A stretch of DNA of 64,000 nucleotides from Tuberibacillus calidus DSM 17572 (lineage in GTDB: Bacteria; Bacillota; Bacilli; Bacillales; Sporolactobacillaceae): positions 1 through 64,000 of the forward strand of contig NZ_AUMM01000009.1 in NCBI RefSeq assembly GCF_000430685.1, written 5' to 3'. The position numbers and the translations under genes are program-made. Positions 58,617 to 64,000 of this stretch are shown piece after piece (position 1 is the first letter of the stretch; each line of letters opens with the position of its first letter). The notes under the pieces are model-generated. The model was not told the DNA's origin. It did not search any database and saw nothing but the letters and a program-made list of their open reading frames with translations.

Positions 58617-60080
58617 TCATTCCACGTCTGGGTCGTATTGTTCGGCCAGCATCTCCGCCGTTCGCTCGATGTCAACAAAGCGGACGAGGTCAAGTAAATT
58701 AAAACGGCCGTCATGATGCCAACCCGGTTTGGCCCGATTCATCTCGCCGATCGCGCAAATCCTATTGAGGCCGCATGTGCCGAGCCGTTCCGATAATGAA
58801 AATAACCGCTCCGGACCGACGGCAAGTCCGCAAGATTGGAGATAGCGCCGAAAACGAGTTAGCGTCTCTGCGGCAGTTTCCAAATCATCCACTGCGAAAA
58901 CATGGATGGTCCGGTTCAACGGGGAACCTGAAAAATCCGCTTTCCGGTGAAAAATGACTGTCCACGCCGTATTCATTTCACTCATGTACACATTCACATC
59001 GGCCCCATTTATCGCCGCAAAGACCGCCTGATTTCTCATTTTATGAATGGCCATTGCCTCTTCGTGGGACAATGCGGATCGCGGCCATTTCTTCTCATAT
59101 CGTTCGAGCTCGCAAGCTAACAGCTGGCTGAAATCTTTCGGAGTGATGACACCTCCACTCTCCACATAGACCATTTGCGGCGCAAGACAGCTTTGCTGAT
59201 CATAGATCGCGATATCAGCGGCGAGCCGATGCAAGGTATCCTCATAACGGTCAGCGGTCAATGCTTCTTTACCGACCATGGCCAAACTGATTTTATGGCC
59301 ATAGGATAAAAACCGCTTTTCAATCGGTACCCGATGCCTGTATGCCTCAACCGTTTCATCGGATCCATAAACGATCAGCGCTTCACAAGCTTCCATAGCC
59401 TTCGCCTCAAGCTCAACCTCTCCGCCTTTCCACGGCAAAATCACGATGGATTCTGCTAAACGCTCATCGATCTCGGCAAGAGACATCGAAAACAAAACGG
59501 GCATTAACGGTTCCGCCAAGGAGGTTTTTCCTAAAGCTGCTGATTTCACCAACAACCCCATAATCAAGCTCCAAACTTGAACACCCGGAACATTCCCGGA
59601 AAAGACATGGAAAATCATATGAGGTCCATATGCCCGGCTCATACCACCGGATTTGCGCGGTCGAAAGCCGTCCAACATGCCGGGATGGTCGAATTCTTCA
59701 TCCAAGAAACGAAGGAGTTCCTTTTTCCGAAAGTTTCTCATATATCGTTTCAACTCGAGGCGGATGATGTCTGAGTGATACCCGGTCAGAATCGGTAAAA
59801 GCGCCTCCGCCCATCTCCGCAGCGGATAATCAGGGTCGAGCCATTTTTGAATCGCCCGATCAATTTTTTCAACCACTTCCATCAAAGGCAAATGGGCGAG
59901 GTAAACATCCCGCGCGTTTTGGGCTTTTCGTGCTGCGTCCACCACGATTTCAGGAGATAGCACCGGATATTTCAGCGTAAAACTCCCTTGCTCTGTCTCG
60001 ATGTTTTCTTCATGACATTCAGTGATGGAAACTTCCCTTGGAACTCGGTACATCGATAATACTTCTGACACGCCTGACAC
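58617..60080 (-). CDS. LuxC-family acyl-CoA/acyl-protein reductase
   Basis: 487 residues from GTG 60080. Member of the aldehyde-dehydrogenase superfamily related to LuxC, the fatty-acid reductase of luminous bacteria. The nucleophile is Cys298 in Y-D-Q-Q-S-C-L-A-P-Q, and V-F-S-G-N-V-P-G and G-K-T-S-L-A-E are nucleotide-site segments. LuxC accepts an acyl group on its cysteine and reduces it with NADPH to the aldehyde. It is six bases downstream of the LuxE-like gene. No luciferase genes (luxA, luxB) are present, so the role is not light production. Confidence 0.88.
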   Translation of the reverse strand: MSGVSEVLSMYRVPREVSITECHEENIETEQGSFTLKYPVLSPEIVVDAARKAQNARDVYLAHLPLMEVVEKIDRAIQKWLDPDYPLRRWAEALLPILTGYHSDIIRLELKRYMRNFRKKELLRFLDEEFDHPGMLDGFRPRKSGGMSRAYGPHMIFHVFSGNVPGVQVWSLIMGLLVKSAALGKTSLAEPLMPVLFSMSLAEIDERLAESIVILPWKGGEVELEAKAMEACEALIVYGSDETVEAYRHRVPIEKRFLSYGHKISLAMVGKEALTADRYEDTLHRLAADIAIYDQQSCLAPQMVYVESGGVITPKDFSQLLACELERYEKKWPRSALSHEEAMAIHKMRNQAVFAAINGADVNVYMSEMNTAWTVIFHRKADFSGSPLNRTIHVFAVDDLETAAETLTRFRRYLQSCGLAVGPERLFSLSERLGTCGLNRICAIGEMNRAKPGWHHDGRFNLLDLVRFVDIERTAEMLAEQYDPDVE

Positions 60081-60086
60081 ATCCCG

Positions 60087-61193
60087 TCATCCTTGAATGG
60101 CGTTTGCCGATAAAAGCTGGTCAACCGCAATGGAACATCCCCGCGCCTCGCTACCTTTGATGCGCCCCAATAATTTGAATCCATTTTCCTTTTCGATGCC
60201 TAGGTCTTCGGTTAAAACAGCAAGACAACTGTTCCAATTGGCCAAATCGTAATGGGCGAGCACGCCGATTTCACCCGGTTGAACCGGCGTTAGCGTATTC
60301 GGATCTAAGACAACAGTTCTCACCCATGCTGGTCCTTTTTTATCAAAAATCACCGGTCCATCTGAAAATTTAGTGCGAATCGTTTGATCATACATTTGTG
60401 AGGATAATTCCGTCATGCCGTACATATTGATGCACATCTCTCTTTTAACACCAAAGATCTCCTCAAATTGTTGATAGAGGGCTTCCATCTCCACTTCTCT
60501 AGATTGCCCTTTAAAACCGCCGGTATCGAAAATCCGGCTCCCTTTCGGCAAGGAGAAGCGATCGTCTTTTTCCTGAAGCGCATCCAATAAATGCACATAA
60601 CTGAAGGTGGCTCCCATAAGTAAAACCGGATCACCCGTTTCTTCGGATTGTCGTAAAGCATTCACAACCCCGTCCACATCAAGGCCGTTCTCAGTAAAAA
60701 AAGTCCGGCTGCGTGCCGTGCCAAAATGCGTGACCGCGTTCGTCAAATAGCGCGCAAGTGAAGAAAAGCGATTTTGATCCTCTGTAGGCGATATGACGAG
60801 TGTAGTGATGCGCTCGCGGTCCGGCAGAACAAAGTCTTTAAAAGGGCCTTTCATGGATCGATCCCATACCTTTAAAGTCGGATGATAATGGCGCCCGCGC
60901 TTTTCCGGATTGGTCGTGCCGCTTGTCATAAATACGGCTTCGCAATCTTCTATCGGTTCACACGAAAGCGTCAAAGCTTTAAAGCCTTGTATCGAAATCG
61001 GCGGTATGTCCCGCCAATCGCTGACAGTCAGCGGTGTCTTTTGTTGCGCCTGACAAAATTTTTTATAAGGTAGATTATATTGAAATTGGTAGCGAAACAG
61101 CTCAAGGGCAAGCGTCTGAAAATCTTCGTCGCCGAGAGTGTCTGTGAGATGCGCCATAATTTTTTGGATGATGATTTCCGAATCCTTTTTCAC
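60087..61193 (-). CDS. LuxE-family acyl-protein synthetase
   Basis: 368 residues from GTG 61193; GGAAGGATATCGC is upstream and GTGA overlaps the permease stop. LuxE activates a carboxylic acid as acyl-AMP and transfers it to its own C-terminal cysteine for delivery to LuxC. The adenylate loop is M-T-S-G-T-T-N-P-E-K-R-G (about 88-99). Y-G-M-T-E-L-S-S-Q (about 258) is the core A5-like motif. The acyl-accepting cysteine is probably Cys353 in A-R-G-C-S-I, 15 residues from the end, as in LuxE of luminous bacteria. Together with LuxC and the SDR it forms a carboxylate-reducing module. Confidence 0.88.
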   Translation of the reverse strand: MKKDSEIIIQKIMAHLTDTLGDEDFQTLALELFRYQFQYNLPYKKFCQAQQKTPLTVSDWRDIPPISIQGFKALTLSCEPIEDCEAVFMTSGTTNPEKRGRHYHPTLKVWDRSMKGPFKDFVLPDRERITTLVISPTEDQNRFSSLARYLTNAVTHFGTARSRTFFTENGLDVDGVVNALRQSEETGDPVLLMGATFSYVHLLDALQEKDDRFSLPKGSRIFDTGGFKGQSREVEMEALYQQFEEIFGVKREMCINMYGMTELSSQMYDQTIRTKFSDGPVIFDKKGPAWVRTVVLDPNTLTPVQPGEIGVLAHYDLANWNSCLAVLTEDLGIEKENGFKLLGRIKGSEARGCSIAVDQLLSANAIQG

Positions 61194-62512
61194 GCGATAT
61201 CCTTCCTTCCAAACCAACCGGGCAGGGCAATCAAGATGACATGGAGGACGATGGCGGTCAATGTACCGACCAAAACGCTATTCGATAAAAAGGTGCCGAG
61301 AATGCCTTTATATCCCGAGAAGGCACTCGGTAAGGCAATCGCCATCACCAATGAAAGGCCGCTAATCATTAAATTGGCATCCGTCATTTTCATCTTGCTG
61401 AGTATCGAAATACCGGTAAAAATGAGTGAGGCACTAGCAGGCAAAAACAGGCCGCCGACGACCGCATCTGGCGTCAAGGCGAGTATGGCACCCGCTTTCG
61501 GTACAAAACCGAGAATGAGAAAAATGATGCCAGCAATGATGACCGGAAACCTGGATGCCACACCAGTTAAGCGAAGCAAGCCGACATTTTGCCCATAAGC
61601 AGTTGTCGGAAAACCGCCGATCACGCTAGAAACCATCGATCCGACCGCTTCTCCCGCAAAACCGTTGCGAATCCGCTTGTCACTTAAATCCGCACCTGTC
61701 ATCTCAGCTCCCGCCTGATACACACCCATTGCTTCGATGATGGCGACAATGTACGCCACAAAGAACATCACGAATGTATCAAAATGAAATTGCAACACAC
61801 CGTAAGGGAAAAAATGGGGGAGGCCGAACCACGATTTTTCGGCGATTTTACTGAAATCTGTTTGTCCCAAAATCACCGCGAGTACATCCCCGACGATTAA
61901 AGCAATGAGAAAAGCAAAAGAACGCCATTTCCCTTTACCTAAGGTCGATAATAAAATGACGATAAGTGCTGTCGGGATTGACATCATGAGCGTGGTTGGC
62001 GAAGCAAAACCGGGCATCCCTGGAGATCCACCTAAAAATTCATAAAATGTAAAGCCTGACAAAGCGACCCCGACGATCAGAATCACTGTTCCCGATATCG
62101 CTGGTGTAAATAATGATTTCAGCCGGGATATGACGCCTGTTACGGATAAAAGGAAGATGATGATGGCGCTGAATAAAATACCTCCGCCCGCCTGCGCCAA
62201 TCCGTTGGCTTTTCCAACTGTGATCATTAAGGAATCAAAAGCGGCCGACGGTCCCTGAACAATGGGCAGCCGCACCAACTTCGTCGCTTGAATGAGCGTC
62301 ACAAGCCCAGCGGCAATAAAAATGGCGTTGACGATATTAGCCGAAAGCGAGAGCGGTAAACCGATCATGGCACCGACAAAAATCGGGTCGAGCCACACAT
62401 TGGATACAAATACATGTTGAAGCCCATATAAAAAGTTTTGGACGGGCGGGACTTTTTCATCAATTCCGATGAAAATCTCCTCTCTTTTTACGGTTGTTTT
62501 GACTTGTTCCAT
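61190..62512 (-). CDS. NCS2 family uracil/xanthine-type permease
   Basis: 440 residues from ATG 62512 (AAGGAGGATCAC). About 13-14 helices; family motifs include Q-H-V-F-V-S near the start, V-Q-G-P-S-A-A-F, the substrate-helix acidic residues in A-I-I-E-A-M-G-V-Y-Q and G-G-F-P-T-T-A-Y-G-Q-N-V-G. The UraA/PbuX group imports uracil, xanthine or uric acid with H+ or Na+. Its stop codon overlaps the LuxE start, so it is co-expressed with acid-activating enzymes, an unusual partnership. Substrate undefined. Confidence 0.9.
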   Translation of the reverse strand: MEQVKTTVKREEIFIGIDEKVPPVQNFLYGLQHVFVSNVWLDPIFVGAMIGLPLSLSANIVNAIFIAAGLVTLIQATKLVRLPIVQGPSAAFDSLMITVGKANGLAQAGGGILFSAIIIFLLSVTGVISRLKSLFTPAISGTVILIVGVALSGFTFYEFLGGSPGMPGFASPTTLMMSIPTALIVILLSTLGKGKWRSFAFLIALIVGDVLAVILGQTDFSKIAEKSWFGLPHFFPYGVLQFHFDTFVMFFVAYIVAIIEAMGVYQAGAEMTGADLSDKRIRNGFAGEAVGSMVSSVIGGFPTTAYGQNVGLLRLTGVASRFPVIIAGIIFLILGFVPKAGAILALTPDAVVGGLFLPASASLIFTGISILSKMKMTDANLMISGLSLVMAIALPSAFSGYKGILGTFLSNSVLVGTLTAIVLHVILIALPGWFGRKDIA

Positions 62513-62612
62513 GTGATCCTCCTTCATGCAAGCGCCTTTCATTGTATCGATAGGTCACTGAAAGCCCACAGTAGCGACCTTTATCACTCAAGGGAAAACA
62601 TCCCGATGAGTT

Positions 62613-62642
62613 CTCATAAAAATTGCTCATTCGTCATGAGCA
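62613..62642 (-). terminator. Terminator of the thiD-thiE operon
   Basis: On the minus strand TGCTCAT and ATGAGCA pair around a 5-nt loop, followed by ATTTTTATG. Confidence 0.75.
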
Positions 62643-62705
62643 GGGAAAAATCACAAGAATACCTTCTTCTTTTAAAGAGGATATTGGCGACCTTTTCCCT
62701 CCACT

Positions 62706-62757
62706 GGCAGGATCCGGGTGATGTGATGGGTCGCAAGCGACAGCCACCCTCACTGCC
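62706..62757 (-). other. Nested three-stem structure downstream of thiE
   Basis: Three concentric stems: GGCAG/CTGCC (62706-62710 with 62753-62757), GGGTG/CACCC (62716-62720 with 62745-62749) and GTCGC/GCGAC (62730-62734 with 62737-62741). No T tract adjoins it, so it is not a normal terminator. It lies in the 3' untranslated region of thiE, before the terminator at 62613-62642. I cannot match it to a known riboswitch. Confidence 0.55.
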
Positions 62758-62772
62758 CGGTTCCCTAATGTT

Positions 62773-63429
62773 TCAAGTTCGATTTTTCGCATTTTCAACC
62801 GCTACTCTTAAGTTCTTTGCCGCTTTGACGGCCGACTCCGCATGACTAATGGCCGAAATGACAGAAACGCCGTCGGCACCGGCGCGGATCACCTCACCAG
62901 CGTACGCGCTGTTAATGCCCCCTATTCCGACAATCGGAATATCGAGCCCCAAACGCCTGATCTCACGTATGAGCGAGGTGCCCTGGGGTTTTTTGGCATC
63001 ATCCTTCGTGGATGTCGGGTAGACCGGGCCACACCCCAAATAATCAGCCCCGTTGGCGATGGCTTCCCGGCATTCATCGATTGTGTAAGCGGAAACGCCG
63101 AGCCATTTATGTTTTCCGATGCGTTCCCGAACGATTCTCGCGTTGTCATCCTCTTGCCCGACATGAACACCGTCAGCATCGAGCTCGATCGCCAAATCGA
63201 CATCGTCATTAACGATGAAAGGAATGTGGTGCGCTTTGCAAATTGCTTGCAAGTCTAAAGCAAGGCGATATTTTTCCGCACCGACAAGCGCTCCCTTTCC
63301 TTTTTCACGAAATTGAAAAACGGTAATGCCCCCCTTTATGGCCTCCTCCAACACGTCCCGAGGGTCGCGTTCGGTATTGACGCTTCCCATAATAAAGTAG
63401 ACTTTAAGATGTTGACGAATGTGATCCAT
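62773..63429 (-). CDS. thiE: Thiamine-phosphate synthase
   Basis: 218-residue TIM-barrel enzyme joining HMP-pyrophosphate and thiazole phosphate to thiamine phosphate. [35 protein letters not shown] and V-G-I-G-G-I-N are the substrate-binding loops. ATG 63429 (GGGGGA upstream) gives the normal length and overlaps the end of thiD by 26 bp. Confidence 0.93.
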   Translation of the reverse strand: MDHIRQHLKVYFIMGSVNTERDPRDVLEEAIKGGITVFQFREKGKGALVGAEKYRLALDLQAICKAHHIPFIVNDDVDLAIELDADGVHVGQEDDNARIVRERIGKHKWLGVSAYTIDECREAIANGADYLGCGPVYPTSTKDDAKKPQGTSLIREIRRLGLDIPIVGIGGINSAYAGEVIRAGADGVSVISAISHAESAVKAAKNLRVAVENAKNRT

Positions 63430-64000
63430 GTGCATCCCCCATTCGTTTTTTTTTATAGGCCCAGTGGTTTGTTGGACCGTGACCGCTTCCAATTCCAAGA
63501 TCTTCTTCAATGGCGGCATGAATAAAAGTTTCTGCCGTTTGAAAGGCTTCTAGGATGGTATAACCCTTCGCTAGTTCTGCAGTCAGCGCCGCCGAAAAAG
63601 TGCAACCCGTCCCATGCGTGTTAGGTGTATGTATCCTTTTGGACACATATGGATGAAAGGTATCACCATCATATAAAAGATCGATGATGTCATCGGATTC
63701 ACTGTGGCCGCCTTTTATGATGACGTAGTCCGGACCTAAGGCATGGATCCTTTTTGCCGCTTCTTTCCGGTCATCGAAAGTATGAATGTTCATATCCGCC
63801 AAAACTTTAGCCTCCGGCAAATTCGGTGTCACGACCGCAGCCAATGGTAAAAGCGCCTCTTTCAGTGCGCCGACGGCATCTTCCTTAAGAAGCGGTGCGC
63901 CGCCTTTTGCGATCATAACTGGATCGACGACGAGTTGTTTCCAATCATATTTCTTGATTTGTTCCGCACATGCGCGAATAATGTCCGCACTGAACAACAT
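63404..64000 (-). CDS. thiD: Hydroxymethylpyrimidine / phosphomethylpyrimidine kinase, C-terminal part
   Basis: The gene runs off the right edge; the 198 visible residues are the C-terminal three quarters of Thi[21 protein letters not shown] and the ribokinase-family catalytic motif [11 protein letters not shown] are all present. It phosphorylates HMP and HMP-phosphate to feed ThiE, encoded immediately downstream. The methionine at the window edge is internal, not the start. Riboswitch control, if any, lies outside. Confidence 0.92.
   Translation of the reverse strand: MLFSADIIRACAEQIKKYDWKQLVVDPVMIAKGGAPLLKEDAVGALKEALLPLAAVVTPNLPEAKVLADMNIHTFDDRKEAAKRIHALGPDYVIIKGGHSESDDIIDLLYDGDTFHPYVSKRIHTPNTHGTGCTFSAALTAELAKGYTILEAFQTAETFIHAAIEEDLGIGSGHGPTNHWAYKKKRMGDAHGSHSSTS

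Noticed and set aside
62640-62765. T-box or cobalamin/TPP riboswitch upstream of the NCS2 permease
   Set aside because: An AGGGTGG motif occurs, but the T-box continuation and specifier domain are absent, and the thiE terminator lies between it and the permease gene.
1-64000. Prophage, plasmid origin, rRNA or tRNA genes
   Set aside because: No integrase, structural phage genes, replication genes, or tRNA/rRNA-like conserved segments were seen on either strand.

Overview
The window is about 64 kb of chromosome from an endospore-forming, low-to-moderate GC member of the Bacillales. The evidence is three spore-germinant receptor genes, an alpha/beta-type SASP, a CsgA homologue, a LysM-SleB-type hydrolase, several GerP-like proteins, Shine-Dalgarno-led genes with GTG and TTG starts, and gene orders and protein lengths that closely follow Bacillus subtilis (yknUV, ykuL-ccpC-dapH-dapL-ykuS-ykuU, ykaA-pit, bmrCD). 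The genus cannot be fixed from sequence alone. I see no rRNA, tRNA, CRISPR array or prophage.

Layout. 0-3.3 kb: the end of an insertion sequence has disrupted the second gene of a YknU/YknV-type heterodimeric ABC exporter. 3.6-9.7 kb: the conserved ykuU, ykuS, dapL, dapH, ccpC, ykuL(darB) block (peroxide defence, lysine/diaminopimelate synthesis, citrate-cycle regulation, c-di-AMP signalling), interrupted by a TauE-like exporter and a glyoxalase-fold gene. 10-12 kb: phosphate transport (ykaA-pit). 12.4-18.7 kb: csgA, a MarR/MMPL efflux pair, and a TetR/MFS pair whose transporter is frameshifted and whose promoter carries two perfect palindromic operators. 18.9-23.4 kb: unknown membrane proteins, an HPr-like protein and a Fur-box-controlled feoA-feoB operon. 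23.7-34.3 kb: mostly spore-related genes (DUF3231, coat-type Hsp20, GerPC-like, YkoP-like, a gerABC operon led by a small membrane protein, SASP, YkvT-like hydrolase). 34.4-38.2 kb: a BmrC/BmrD-type multidrug ABC exporter preceded by a leader peptide and attenuator. 38.4-45.3 kb: MarR-GNAT fusion, flavin reductase, YceI, a DODA-type dioxygenase with an HxlR regulator, topB and a threonine-dehydrogenase-like SDR. 45.7-51.3 kb: a zinc-ribbon/TPR protein with an HtrA-like protease, a secreted repeat protein, a second peroxiredoxin, threonine dehydratase and DUF2269. 51.5-52.9 kb: four 155-bp tandem repeats followed by three GerPA-family genes. 53-64 kb: thiW under a TPP riboswitch, a C39 peptidase lipoprotein, two M29 aminopeptidase paralogues, an NCS2 permease-LuxE-LuxC-SDR operon, and thiE-thiD running off the right edge.

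The strongest candidates for undescribed biology are: (1) a family of at least nine intergenic hairpin repeats, some in tandem, whose stems seem to covary; (2) the 155-bp tandem array with a conserved hairpin in each unit; (3) a LuxE-LuxC-SDR carboxylate-reduction module without luciferase, translationally coupled to a nucleobase-type permease; (4) a 19-codon leader peptide and attenuator upstream of the bmrCD-like exporter; and (5) a dioxygenase gene whose only plausible start codon is ACG. All functional statements are from reading the sequence and from family knowledge; no database search was run.
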